From contig CP092863.1 of assembly GCA_030710605.1 (NCBI GenBank), positions 113,212,010 through 113,276,009 of the forward strand: a DNA stretch of 64,000 bases, written 5' to 3'. Below the pieces are notes generated by a model. The model had not been told where the DNA came from and made no database searches. It saw only the letters and a list, made by a program, of their open reading frames with translations. The stretch comes from Cordylochernes scorpioides. Lineage: Eukaryota > Arthropoda > Arachnida > Pseudoscorpiones > Chernetidae. Each line of letters begins with the position of its first letter. The stretch's first letter is position 1. The position numbers and the translations under genes were made by a program. Below, one piece after another: positions 1 through 13,219 of this stretch.

Positions 1-994
1 TTCTAAAGAGATAAAAAAGAGAATATATCCTATTATTTTCAATTCTTCTGAATTTCAAAGAAGTTTCTAAAGAACTAAGAGCATATATCCTATTGTTTTC
101 AGTTCTTCTGAATTTCAAAGAAGTTTCTAAAGAGCTAAGAGCATATATCCTATTGTTTTTAATTCTTCTGAATTTCAAAGAAGTTTCTAAAGAGCTAAGA
201 GCATATATCCTATTGTTTTCAATTCTTCTGAATTTCAAAGAAGTTTCTAAAAAGCTAAGAGCATATATCCTATTATTTTCAATTCTGAATTTCAAAGAAG
301 TTTCTAAAGAACTAAAAGCATATATCCTATTATTTTCAATTCTTCTGAATTTCAAAGAAGTTGAGCTGAAAGCATATAACCTATAATTTTCAATTATTCT
401 GAATTTCAAAGAAGTTTCTAAAGAGCTAAAAGCATATATCCTATTATTTTCAATTCTTCTGAATTTAAAATAAGTTTCTAAAGAGCTAAAAAAGCATATA
501 ACCTATTATTTTCAATTCTTCTGAATCTCAAAGAAGTTTATAAAGAGCTAAGAGCATATATCCTATTATTTTCAATTCTTCTGAATTTCAAAGAAGTTTC
601 TAAAGAGCTAAAAGCATATATCCTATTATTTTCAATTCTTCTGAATTTAAAAGAAGTTTCTAAAGAGCTAAAAGCATATAACCTATTATTTTCAATTCTT
701 CTGAATTTCAAAGAAGTTTATAAAGAGCTAAAAGCATATAACCTATTATTTTCAATTCTTATGAATTTCAAAGAAGTTTCTAAAGAGCTAAATGCATATA
801 ACCTATTATTTTCAATTCTTCTGAATTTCAAAGAAGTTTCTAAAGAGCTAAGAGCATATAACCTATTATTTTCAATTCTTCTTAATTTCAAAGAAGTTTA
901 TAAAGAGCTAAATGCATATAACCTAATATTTTCAATTCTTATGAATTTCAAAGAAGTTTCTAAAGAGCTAAAAGCATATATCTTATTATTCTGA
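1..994. repeat. 60-bp minisatellite, about 16 copies
   Basis: Head-to-tail copies of a unit containing TTCTAAAGAGCTAAAAGCAT and GAATTTCAAAGAAG. Units at 61, 121 and 181 are exactly 60 bp apart, and later copies vary by 3 to 6 bp. Because 60 is a multiple of three, several copies read through as a 20-residue peptide repeat (LNFKEVSKEL core). I take this as a by-product of unit length: copies carry frame-breaking changes and there is no start context or splice signal. The array enters from outside the window. Confidence 0.95.
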
Positions 995-3900
995 CGATCA
1001 ATCTCCTAATAGACATTGAAAATGTTCTCATCTGTGAAAAGGACACTCGTACCCTGACTATCATACGGCGCCAACACACCATATTGCGAACTAACCCTAA
1101 TACATTTTTTAAACAGCAGTAGTTATCAAACGACGGGTATGCGTTGTTGAAAGCCCGCTCCAAGTTATTCGTTGATCATTCTAGAAATGGTTCTTTGAGC
1201 TAAATCCACCTGATTGCCTAAGATCCACGGCATGGATATAGACAAATTCTCTCTCTTTACAAGCTTCTTGTCACTCGTTGCGGCCAGATAGTTCTGGATC
1301 ATCAATAGTGCCAGCTTTGTCGAACATGGTTCGTTAAACAAAAATACATGTAATAAATTGATTTGTTACAAAATTAATAGAGGACTTTACCCTTTATTGT
1401 GCAAGATTATCACACAGCTATACATATTTATCCAACTTTATTATCAAAGGGAATTTATTTAGAATTTTTGTTACCACGTGCACGTGGTATCTAAATAACA
1501 ACAATTTGATGCATTCACAGTCTAGACATAAATATATTGTTACAAAAGTGCAAATATATATATATATATACAACGAACGTATATGCATATTTAGATTATA
1601 CTTGATTAAATATTTATTAGCCCAGTGATTGTTTAGGTGTGTATCGATTTTTTTTTTTCACTGAGAGTTGGAAAAAGTAACGACGCGGCTCCGATGGCTC
1701 TAATTTGTGTGAAATAAAGAAATAATTTCAATTATAGGTGTACTCGAGACGAGAAGTTTAGGTTTCATTTAGTTTTGTATGAAGAATTTGCCTTCATTTA
1801 TTCATATACCAAAGCATACCTACATAGACTCACGCGCGATGCAAAAGAAAGTCAGACTCGTACAAGTATACAAATAACAAATATCCAGGATGGTATCAAA
1901 ATTGATTTCACAGATACATTCGGAGCATTCAAATACAAAGATAAATCATAAAACGAAAGTCTTCATCTCTCGAAGCCCAAAACATACACACAGTGCGCGA
2001 TAATATGGAAGGCTTATCAGAATGTGTATCGTGTTTTTATGCTGGAAGCCAGCTTTCTCCACGTCCAATCGATACCTTATCAGTTGGCCAATGACGAGGT
2101 GTCGACCTTTCCCATTAATTGGGATATATGAAGCAAAAGCGGGGTGGAAGATAAGCAAACCTCATTAATACGCCGCTCAGGTACCCTATTCCAGATATGG
2201 ATGCTTCCACGGTCCGCTATTTACACAACGCCTGCCATTGTTTTTGGAGGATGCAAAAAAAAAAAAAATCGTCAAGTTTCTTTTTCTTCATCCATATATT
2301 TTTTTTTTACAGAAGATAGCCATTCCTAATCAATTATTTTGAAATTTAGGTTTTCAATCAGTCTTGACCTTTGACCAGCCATTTTTTAAATATATACATA
2401 CACTTGCCGAGAGCACTTGGCCTTTTCCAGACGTTTAAAATTTACGAGGGCCAATTTTATACCATTTTGTTCACTTTGATTTTTTTATTATTTTTCACAA
2501 AATCATATTTAAAACAAAATTAAATATTGATTCATTATTTATTTTCATAAAGACAGTTATTTTACTCTATTCAAGGAATTTAAACAAGGATATTAAATAC
2601 GGTATTTTATTTTAGTGGAGTTAATCAACTTTAATATTATGTCTAACTTTTAATTTTAATATATTTCAAAAATAAGGCCAATGTATTCAATTTATTATTA
2701 TCCAAGTATAGGGGAATCTAACCTCTATATATTTAATACATCGATTTTTTTTAATGCGTGAACTAGGTAATTCGATTTGCACAATTAAAAGAGAATGGTA
2801 TCAACTTCAAAACAAAAATTACTCGAGCATTATTCCTATTTGCATGTATAGAATTAGAAAAGATGGATTTACAGCTCTCTATGCAATATTGATATCGTAG
2901 AAGAAAATATTTAACAAAGAGTAAATGATAAACAATTTTTTAAAAAGTTTTAAAGTAAATGATTTAAATTCAATATCGGAACATTTATTTTTTACCAAGT
3001 TGAGTAGCTTTGAAAAGACGCAGCACAGATAGAGGTATGAAAACATCTTGTTTAAAAATAAATATATCGGTAAATATATATTTTCCTATTTTATATACGT
3101 TTCTGATTTGTTCCAATACTTAACTGTTAGCAAAGGCACTCTCACTTCTGCCCAAGAAAGTTTCAAGTGACAAGGAGTTCAATCGAAACTTTACAATACA
3201 ATTTTACAATATATCCACCTTAAAATCTAACGGTGTCTTGTTAGAATCACAAATACAAATATTTGTAAAATCAAAGAGTTGAGGGGAATGAACATTTAGA
3301 AAGATAAAAAGGTTGTTAATAACAACCGCAAACTGTTTATTTAAAACTTTCAATTCGCCGCCAGCTTATATTTTCCCAACAGCAGGATGTATACGATCAA
3401 GTAACCCGTCAGAAATAGGTTATTCGAGAAAAATATCCCTTCAGGACTCTTTTTATTGACTTTGTTTATTTCTCCTGGGTGGAATGTTATCTGCCCCAGG
3501 CTGGCTATATTTCAGATTGCACCACGGGATGCAATAGCAGACCCTTCAAACAGTTCTAAAGTTGGAAAAACTGAGGGAATTTCCCTTCTGGAAACTTCCT
3601 ACTACAGTTTTTATCACACATGAAGGTCTTCTAAAAAATATAAAACCTTTGTGTTGAAATTTTATAAATTGATTTGATGCCATTTTTATATGTTTTTAAC
3701 AAGTCAGGTTTAAACAATTATAAACTCGAACACAAATTTTTCCATAGGAATTATAAGTCACAGATATGTTAAAAGTATTTGATAGATAGATATAAAGGAT
3801 GAGAGATAGTGCTGCTATATAGTTTGTATTTCTAATATTTTCATAAGTAACTTTACATATATTCCACTAGTCTGTCTATCACACATCTCTACCAATCAAA

Positions 3901-6900
3901 CGCATGAAGCTATTCATGATGCTTGCCGTAGTGTTTTTATGAAAACTCTCACTTTTTTGCTTGACCCGTTCTGGCGGCTCAAGAAGTATTACGATTTTGA
4001 ATTTCCAACCCATAAGCGCCCTCCACGATACAAAAAGAACCCTCACGAGAAACCGCCCAAAACATGGCTACTTCTGTAATTCATTGGATTTGATCAGGAC
4101 TTGTCATTTTTAATCGTACAAAGGTGGACGCTCATATGACATGGGAGGTTGTACTACCGTATATAAATAAATTGACAGATTTAAAAAAAAAATGGCGCAA
4201 AATAGCCTATTTTTTGGAGGAGGGGGATTCAATTAAATGTAATTTAAAATAATATATTTGTAAAATTTAATCTGCCTGTTTAGTTACTAGAAATAGGAAC
4301 GATATAATAAACTAATGAAAAGCGTAAAGACGTAGTGTGAAGACATTAACAATTTACGGGAATCGCACACAATACCACAGACACCCGCGCAAAAAGCCAT
4401 TTTCACTGATACACACCAGGCATTTTAGGAATAAAATATGATGATTTAGAACAGAATGGTTTAAAGTCATTATGATATATGAGATGACATATACTAGTAT
4501 ATATTAAGGTGACATTGAATAAAGAATCATTTTGACTCCTAATATTTCTGTTGTCGTGTCCAAAATGATTCTTCAAATGAATCCGAACGGCCTCTGCGAG
4601 CTGCTTTTTCTATATCCCCTATAGTTCAAGGTAGAGATGTTTTCTCAAGTTGCACCTACAATCTGGTGGTCCCAGGGAAACACTGGATAAAACCAATAGA
4701 ATAACCTAACTGCCATACAAAAACGGAATTGTATAATAAATATCTGTTTAAAGATCTGGGTCTATATTAGCCACAAACGCTGCTGTCATCTTTGCTGAGC
4801 AGGAAGAACTTGAAGACCGTGTAAGTTTTGTGTACGGGCAGTTGTCACAGAGACTATGTAGGTAGCCTTTAGATCTATCTGGATCTCTATGTAGTAGTTT
4901 GTTCTTAGCCTCTGTTTTGCGTGATTTTTTATTAAATTTGAATTTAGACCATATATCTGAGGCTTTCTACTATTATTTTGCATGAAGGATAAAATTCCGA
5001 CTTCATTTACTCCGCTGGTTCCCTTGGACCTTAAGAATATTTGACAATATTTGTGTCCAGTTCCAAAAGACAACAGCAATCCCCCCTTCCGCAATAAATC
5101 AGAATTCACGCAATGTTGAGAGGGGGGTGAAGCTCTAAGCGTACTGATTCGATCGCTCTATCTCCTCCAGCCATACAGTGTCAATATAGCATGTTGAAAC
5201 GAAACAAGATTCCCTAAAACCTAATTTTTGAACTATGCCGAATCTATGAAGATATGAATTTCATATATATGAGAGAAAGATAGAGAGATAAGCTTTATTT
5301 TTACAAGTAAAAAAAAAAAAAAACTAGAATAAAAAAGAGAAGTGTTTATCGTATCAGGTGATGGATTTAAGAAAAAGCCATCTCCTAATTGTGCAACCAA
5401 ACGTTTCTGATGGCTTGCACCAACTATCGGAATAAACTAAAAACGTTGATTTGTTTTTTTGTTTTTTTTTCATCCAAAATATATTGAATGAAATTTTTGA
5501 AACGTGTGCATGGTTGGCTTTTCTGGAACAAGATCTTGATAGATATTCTAGAACGGGAATAGACATTTTATAGTATTGCTTCAATAGATAAACGAAAATT
5601 AGCAATGTTCAGTTGCACAATTGATAGATTCTTAAAAAAAAAAAAAAATTCTCTTTTCTATTTTCTCCAACAAGGCATCTGACTACTTAGGTCGGCATTA
5701 GAGAGTTGATTGGAATGAGAATTGCAGTGACTTGAGATAGCTGCAGGACTCAACAAGTGTATGTTTACTCTCCTCAAGGATAGCCACTCCAGTTCTCCTC
5801 ATTTTTAGACAGACGGCGCCGACCCTGAATCTTGTCGCGCGGCGTCCTTGGGGGAACTACAGTTTCGGGGGCTACGTGATATCTCATGGTTTCTCTTGAC
5901 CTAGTTGTGTCGCCTTATATTCTCGGGTACAGAGGATAATATCTCCCCCTCTTATGGGAAATAATTGATTAAATCAATCCTGACTTCTCTGACCCTATTG
6001 AGACATTCACATTTAAAAAAAAAAGTAATAAAATATATCAATGTACTAATAGAAAATCGCCATAGAAAAAAAGTATCTTACACAGATCACGTAATTTTTT
6101 TTTTCGCGAAAAAAAAAAATATAAAGCGGGGCATTTATTTATCTAGTAAAATAACATTTAAAAACTTTCATAAAAATAATAATAATAACGAATAGATTCA
6201 AAAAGGATAAATAAAAAGAATAAGTCTAAAAGCATAGTTGAACTCCTTTTTACTTTTTCGAGGGTCCTCTTTTCAAGTTCAAGACGTTGACAAGTATATT
6301 TGAAGACGTCCTATATTTATCGGCACAAAAAAAGACAGCCAAGAAAGGAGTCAATAGGTTATATATATTTGGTTCAGTCAGCCAGGGTAGGGGGTCCTTT
6401 CAAGGTCTCGGGGGTTGTGCTCCAAAATAGCTTCTACCACATCTGGCGGTCCTCTGGTGGGATGGCCCTTGTGCTGAGATTTGCATAGCTTTACCCTATA
6501 TATGTAACGTATATATAACTATGCAACACAATTTATGTTGTGTTATGCAACTTATAGTTAATTATTTAAGGCGAAATCGATCTAAAAGTGCGCCTTCTCA
6601 ATCAAGTTCCTTAAATTTTTTAAATGTCCTTTAAATGTCGGTGTAAGACGTCTTGGTTTCTCACTTCATTTGATCCACGAGTGTAGTACGTCCTCTTGAT
6701 CCAACGTTTTCAACGCGTCCTTTAACCCATCTTTGGAGTAGACTATTATGTCCTAGCACGTGGCTTATTCAAATTATTCTCTTTGTTTTATTTAAATTTT
6801 AATGAGGCATCTGTTCTCTCCCGCTAGTGCTAAGGTTCCGTCATGTCCTGTATCTACGGTGTTTCCAACAAACGTCTTTAGAAAACCGCATCTCAACTCC

Positions 6901-8540
6901 CACTCTACATCATCACAACTTACACCGGCTCTCTCTTATTTGTGGTGCGGAAATAAACGCTTCAATCAAATTTTTACAAATTAAAATCTTCATATAATCT
7001 CGTATCGCATTCATTTGAAAAGTTCGTTATAACATTTTAACGAAGCATTTTTTCATAATATTCATAAAGTATTTTTTTTTAAGTTCAAAATTAATTTACA
7101 TATTTATATTAAAAGTAAAGAATTTTTCTCAATTGTTTATATATGATAATGCAGAAAAAAATCAAAAATAATAAAAATAATAGGAGGAGTCTTTGAGAGA
7201 GGTAAAAGAAGAAAAAAAAAGTTGGCAGCGAGAGCGAAGGGCAGCTAAAGGCTGCGATTATGTTGATGACGTTCATCTAAGGTTTGTTTAGGAAGATGTT
7301 ATATAACGTCGTTCTTTGATTCTGTTCCGTGTGACTGTCTCCTGGTCCCCCTAGCACGGGTGGGGTGTTCTGTCGGCTCCTCTCTACGTCTTGTTTAAGT
7401 AGCATTCCCCCTTATCAGCTCGAAGAATATTTCCTTTTATTTGTCTCTTTAGACCAATTGTTTGGATGAGAGAAAAGGGAAAATAATTTCCGTAGCGCGC
7501 TCAAATTTATATATGACGCTCTCTTGCAAATACTTCTAAAAATTAAAAAAAAATATATATATAGACATTGTAATAATGGGTTTTAGTGCCATTTCTCTAT
7601 AAAGGTATAAAAACATAAATATATCTCTAAAAATTAAAATTTTAAAGAATAATTTCGAATTTAAAGGAAGTGATATATTTGACGCGATGCTAAAAAATCC
7701 AGATTAGCAACTCGCCTGGAAGTCCCGTGTCCACGATGAGGCTTTGAAACCACCCATAAAAAATGAGGGTCTTGTGCTTTTTATAAAGTCGTGGCCATGA
7801 AGAGAAAAGCCGCCGCATTCCACTTCAAGCATTGATTGATTGCTTATTGAGGCAATTTGTGTCTTAATTCGCAGCGTGATCAAGGCACACTAGCTATTTT
7901 TGCTGCCTCCTGTTTACGCAGAACCGCACAAATATTGTTCTCATCTTATTCTAGCAAGGTTTTTCCTTCCGCCATACTAGGATGTGATATGGAGGAGGTC
8001 TTTCTCTTCTTTGTTTAGCTTACTATTCAGTAACAAAGGGAAATAGAGAACATTTTAGAGCTTGTTGTCGTGTCAGTGGGACGAAATTGTCAAACATAGT
8101 TATAAAACGTCACTAATGACGCAAGAATATATCGGACGAATTGCAATCCAACCTAAACTTTTAAAAAGATGCGGAACATCGAGTTTTAAGGCAAAAAGTA
8201 AAAACGAAGCAAATCTATCTAAAACCAGTTCATCAATATTTCAATACGGCTCTTTCAGGTCTCCCAATGATACCGAAATATCATTCCATCTTTTAGTATA
8301 TCCCTTTATTACACAATCCTATTTACGGGAAACCATCTGTCTTCAGACTATTGGAACATAATTCAATCTAGAGTTGGGTAAGAGACTCGTGCTTGTCGGG
8401 ACCGTTCAAAGATGGTCATATAAATAGAATGTATTTGCAAATGTTAATTCGGATTTATGAAGATATTATAAACTACCAATGGCGGCAGAATGGTATTCAT
8501 GTACCGAAAGAGACCCCTATAACTTTAAAAATGCAATAAA
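995..8540. other. AT-rich intergenic DNA, no gene recognised
   Basis: No open frame here resembles a known protein, and the short frames are low-complexity or interrupted. Visible features are a TA-dinucleotide run near 1555-1571, many poly-A or poly-T tracts (for example 5310-5323 and 5634-5648), and short GC-richer patches near 5800-5900, 6360-6480 and 7300-7400 that I could not assign. The patches could be old transposon pieces. Confidence 0.6.
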
Positions 8541-8554
8541 ACAATGTTTACCTC

Positions 8555-8736
8555 CCCGGTACAAAACGTAAAGGTGGTGATGAAGAATGAGCCACAATAC
8601 CAGTTTTTGACAAATTCAACCCATTTCATAACTCCCCTCTAAGCCACCCCTGTACTGATGAGGGCCAGAGCCCGAAACCATCCAAAACTAGTGTTCTGGA
8701 AAATTATTCATCACCAAGTTTACGTTTTGTACTGGG
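8555..8736 (+). mobile_element. Small inverted-repeat element carrying a hammerhead-like core
   Basis: Imperfect terminal inverted repeats of about 33 bp (left GGTACAAAACGTAAAGG at about 8559; the complementary arm ends near 8736) flank about 110 bp. Inside, 8655-8678 reads CTGATGA, GGGC-CAGA-GCCC, GAAAC, which is the hammerhead core with a perfect 4-bp stem II. The flanks do not pair into a stem I, so this looks like a dead ribozyme. The internal sequence resembles the copy at 20200-20385. Confidence 0.6.
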
Positions 8737-10580
8737 ATGATAAACAAAATGCGCATTGTTTCAATCTATATATATCTGATGGATTAAAATAATATGGAAA
8801 TTATTTAGAGAAATCTTGGATTGTACCTTCTAGAACATTCAGAAAATTACATTTTCAAGGTTAGTAGAAATTTCGGTTTAGACCCCAAAAAGTTGGTGTA
8901 TAAATGAGAAGTTTATATATTCCCAATATAAATGAGAGGTGTTATATCTTGGATGGAAGGTAGATAACTGCGCTATTATTTCGGTGATAGAAGGGTCGTG
9001 TTCCTTTAAAGATCGTTCTGAAGATACACATGTCTCCTAACCGTTACCTATTATAGAAGAGGGACTGCGTTCAACAATAGGAATGTATAAAAATGGAAGA
9101 AAAAAAAGAGAGGCATTCATAACATTTCGATTTATCCAGAAAGCCTGTCAAATAGAGAGAGTCAACCAACCTAATCTCCTTGGAATTTCTAAGATGCCGT
9201 TATAACCTTCCAATTTTGCTTGTTATCAGACCTTTTTACGATTTCTAAAGAAAAGTCAAAGCTTTTTTTTTTTCTTGAAAATTAAAAAAATATAATCTCT
9301 ATAAAAGAAAAAAAAAAACATTTTATTCGATTTCAAACAAATATATATTTTCAACTTGTTCCTATTTTAAACCCATTCTCAATTTACCTTAAATATATTA
9401 TGTTGATTTAAGTTAAAATATGACATTTCAATAGTTGTTTTACCTAAAATATTCATATAGAAGAAGTATAAATGTTTAAAATATATATTTACCATATTTA
9501 TCCTGAATTAAAATTTTAATAATTGTCAGGAAAATATTTTATACATAATTTAAATAAATATGCTTCGAACACATTTCGTATTCTTCCCGAATTCAAATCA
9601 AAATATCAAATTCTCGATATTTTTTTTTTTTTCTACCAAATATATAAATATTCAAATAAATGTGCTCTCTTTGCACATTTCATTCGAATTCAAATTGAAT
9701 TACATTCTCAATATTTCATTCCCTTCCTCAAAATTCAAATGAAAATACCTCAAACATCTATCTTCAAATTTCAAAGAGAATAAGGCGAGATTCAAGTTCC
9801 AAAGAGCTACAATTTTTTTAAATCCCTCAATTTCCAAGCCAATATATTTTTTCACAGTCTCTATTCATTTAGATTCCTGTTCATCTTTTGGCCAACATCT
9901 TATGTCACATGATAAGAAAAGCAAAATCAACGTAAAGGAGTAGTCCCTTTAAGCTTTCATTAGAGAATAATGTGTATTGTTTAAAATTGATTTTACAAAA
10001 TATTTTAAATGAGTTGAATCGACATTTTTTTCTTGGCAAAAGGCCGGCTTTTATTTTTCGTTATAGTAAATTCCTCCGAGGTAAAATACTATTTCTCTCG
10101 GTGCAAAATTATAAGCTTTACATTTCTGGCCTTATCATATCGATGATTATTGCCTCACATAATTGTAGATTTAATTTATAAAAGTAGGTGCTGAAATAGC
10201 ATTGTAATATATGTTTTATATTGTGTGTGTGTGGGTGTCACGCCGCGATATTTAACATTAGAAGAACAACAGGTGATAGATTTGGAAAGTCACACAATAA
10301 TTGGCCAATTTCAAACCATATGTTCTGATTATAGCCGGCCAAAACATTCGCATTACATTATACTTCTATTACACAATATGCTAATATGTTTTTAAGTAGA
10401 TACTTAGCGTCTTCAGCTATAATTGAAGTATGATATGTATATAAAAATTCACGTGATCAGAAATATTATTGCTATCACTTATTTTCTCCAGTATTAGTGA
10501 TTGTAGAAGTCTAATATGGATGTAAGTTTGCGAGGCTTGTGTAGAATGAGGACGGTGTTTCTAGAATGTTCTAGTAACGG
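8737..10580. other. AT-rich DNA downstream of the P450 exon
   Basis: On the minus strand this would be the first intron of the P450 gene. I find no second P450 exon here or anywhere to the window start (no ExxR, PERF or heme-binding FxxGxxxC frame). Homopolymer-rich, with no recognised gene. Confidence 0.5.
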
Positions 10581-10589
10581 AGTACTTAC
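10581..10589 (-). promoter_or_regulatory. 5' splice donor of the P450 exon
   Basis: Read on the minus strand the exon ends CTTCAT and continues GTAAGTACT, a consensus donor. The junction splits a codon after its second base (AT|G), making a phase 2 intron. The protein similarity stops at the same point, after GLFF. Confidence 0.8.
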
Positions 10590-10942
10590 ATGAAGAAAAG
10601 TCCCCTGGCGTTCCGTCGCTTCTTGTTGTAGATCTCCCAGGCGCCGGGGACGAGGTGTTCGGGGTACATGCCGTCCTTGCGGTAGATGCTCTGGAAGAGG
10701 CCTGGGCAGCCTACGAAGACGGCCTCGACGGCACCCAGGTTTTCGCGGTAGAGCGGGCCGAGTTCTGAGTGGCGACGCACGCAATACTCGTGTAAGCGCG
10801 TGGCCCCGCCGTTGCGGATGACATCAAGCGCCGTGCCGATGAGCGGCAGGCCGCGCGGCGTGGGGATGGCAGCGTAGGGCAGCGGCGCTGAGGAGCTGCC
10901 GCTCACGGGACACCGCGCTAGCACCTCTCGTAGAGGCCGCAT
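10590..10942 (-). CDS. Mitochondrial-clan cytochrome P450, first coding exon
   Basis: N-terminal exon (about 117 codons) of a P450. It opens with an arginine-containing leader (MRPLREVLARCPVSG), plausible as a mitochondrial targeting peptide. The proline-rich hinge and P450 start follow (PTPRGLPLIGTALDVI), then LHEYCVRRHSELGPLYREN, AVFV, and KDGMYPEHLVPGAWEIYN before the exon ends at RGLFF. This order and spacing match mitochondrial-clan arthropod P450s, which hydroxylate steroids with adrenodoxin as electron donor. From memory the closest resemblance is to the Halloween ecdysteroid enzymes (CYP315A1 or CYP314A1 type). That assignment is inference, since the I-helix, ExxR and heme loop are absent. 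The ATG at 10942 is chosen because an in-frame TAG lies about a dozen codons upstream. GC content is far above the flanks. The rest of the gene must lie beyond a long intron, outside the window on the low-coordinate side. Confidence 0.8.
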
Positions 10943-12430
10943 GACTGGTTGCCCTGGCTGTCGCGCCGCGCTTTCATTCTATCGGCACCAGGCGGCGCCC
11001 CGGTCGTCCCCCACCTTCCGTCATCATATCCCACTATTATGTCTTCCACACACATCAGTATGATCAGAGAGCTACTTGTTATCTGGGAAGGAGTAAAATA
11101 AACTTTGATGGCGATAACTTTGGACCACCGCTGATATGCTGCGCCCCCACTCTTCAATCAACCTACTGAGAGGAATTTATAGAGGACTTCAGTTCAGGAA
11201 GACTTTACACAGTGCATCCATGTAAAATGCTGAAATGGGTCCTTTTTCAGGCCATTATTTATTTCCTAAAACAAATTTTAACGAGACGCGGCGATAAAAC
11301 CTAATTATAAGGGGGTCCGAGAAGATGACACACACACTACCTCAATTCTAATACTATTTATATGAAATCAACAGTTTAAATATTTCGCGCCACAGGGTTA
11401 AATATTGAAAAGTTATGAAGAGCAAAAAATAACAAAAAAAAAAAAAAGCAAAAAATAAAATAAAATAATAAAATTAGCAAGAAATTTTCCAAGTCTCTAA
11501 TATCAGCTTTTTTTTTTATGTATGTATGTATGTAAATATATTTAATATTTTATGCTTATAAGCAATCAAACAAGTGCCAGACATTTAATTGAAATATTGG
11601 AAGTTATAACAATCTTCTAAATAAAATAAAAATGTTTTCGTTATCCAGAGAACTGGTTTTCAGTCAGTATTAACATAATTTTGATCTCTCGAAAGGTGAA
11701 TATTTAAGAAGGTCAAGTTACCCAAAATCATTTTTTCAAAATATATATCTGACCAAATATATAAAATATCAATGAAGAATAAAACTTGGTTGTATTTTTT
11801 TAAGTATGTAGAAATGAGGGTAAGTTATCAATACTATCAAAAACTCTCCTCGTAGCTATTGATAAATTTAAAAAAATGAAATACATCCAAAGAGAGATAA
11901 GCAAATTATAGATTTCAAAAATATCTTTGATCTTGCGACTCACTTGAATGATATTTCTTGTGGCAATTCCTGGAACCTTCAACCCTTACTTTGTGTGAGC
12001 CACATTGCACAAGCCGCATGCTTCACAAGATACTAAGCCTCAGAATTTCTCATTAAAAATTCCAATCACGCGTGAAAAAAGTTCCCTTTTTATTTACCTA
12101 ATCTCAATCTAATAAGTGCAACAAATGTAACTGATACGAAAGGCCTTGCTATCCGTATAGGAGTCAGTTTCTTCTTAAAGAATGTCAGTGATTGTTCTTT
12201 GTGAGGATTGCATAAACTCAAATTCACCCTGTACTTTTGTATAGATTCGGTTTTCTTATACTTCAGTAAATAAAGTACTTTTGGTATGACGTTCTCAGTT
12301 TTTATTTGCGTTCAATGGGTTTTTCGTACCGCTTATATGGACTGATGTACCACATTGTGGCCTAAATATATATACAACGTGTGATCGATAATTTCCAGGA
12401 ATGAGACTGGATCACGTAAAATATTCAAAA
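10943..12430. other. Upstream of P450; no gene recognised
   Basis: The first ~200 bp are GC-richer and could hold the 5' UTR and promoter of the P450 gene, but I see no convincing TATA box. The rest is AT-rich with a TATG tetranucleotide run at about 11518-11535. Confidence 0.5.
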
Positions 12431-12439
12431 TAATGAAAT

Positions 12440-12610
12440 AATTTTATAAGGACCTTATAAAACAGCCCGAAACCAAGGTCTCAAGGTGGACGTTCCGAAT
12501 TTGATAAAACTGGTGTTATGGTTTTGTCACCGACCTGAGTCTGCTAGATGTTAGAGGCGGTGCATAGTTTTTGCGTATATTTTGACAGAAGAGATCTATT
12601 TTATTTTTAT
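12440..12610 (+). mobile_element. Hammerhead family 1 element, 5'-decayed copy
   Basis: Contains GCCCGAAACC, AAGGTC and GGTGGACG, the 3' half of the ribozyme seen intact at 49349-49403. The CTGANGA half is lost. The sequence that follows (GGTGTTATGGTTTTGTCACC, then CTGCTAG) is shared with the same element at 26525-26640 and 49200-49330. Confidence 0.6.
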
Positions 12611-12724
12611 GAGAGCTTAAAGTTCGCCCCTCACCCCGTAATAATAAAAACAAACAAACCAATAATATCGGAGTTAAGGGCAGAAGAAAGTTTAAAACAT
12701 TATCTTATATAGCGCCATCTATCG

Positions 12725-12985
12725 ATGAAAATTATAAACATATTTTATTTAACGCTAATTTTATTCTAAAAATAGATCATTATTTCTACATCCTGCGATG
12801 ATTAAAAATTGAAACAGGAAGGTTATGGCTCATCAGTAAAACCGCTGGGAGGGTTTACTACTGATGAGCCAACCCTCTCTCCCTCTTTCAATTTTTAATC
12901 ATCGCAGGATAAAGGCTGTAGAAATAATGATCTATTTTTAGAATAAAATTAGCGTTAAATAAAATATGTTTATAATTTTCATCAA
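12725..12985. mobile_element. Foldback (palindromic) MITE
   Basis: Arms of about 95-100 bp (for example TTTAACGCTAATTTTATTCT left and its complement right) meet around a centre near 12845. The centre has TGGCTCATCAGTA facing TACTGATGAGCCA. It shares the GATGAGCCA motif with elements at 26085, 30885 and 61285, so it belongs to one foldback family. Confidence 0.8.
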
Positions 12986-13219
12986 AATAGAAAGTTGTTT
13001 TTCATTTGAAAAAAAAAATCATGGTTAATGGTACACCTTATATATAAAACTAATAGCTTTCTTATATAGTATAAATAAAGCTAAACTCTCGGGGAATACG
13101 GGGGAAATGTAGTAAAGAACTACAGTTATGAATTTAGTTGACATCTAACGATACAAATAATAAAAAACGTAAGGTCTGTAGAGACAATATCATAGAAAAC
13201 ACAGAGGCAACATAACACT

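Noticed and set aside
4786..5109. 107-codon open frame on the minus strand
   Set aside because: No recognisable domain, AT-rich composition like the flanks, no promoter or splice context.
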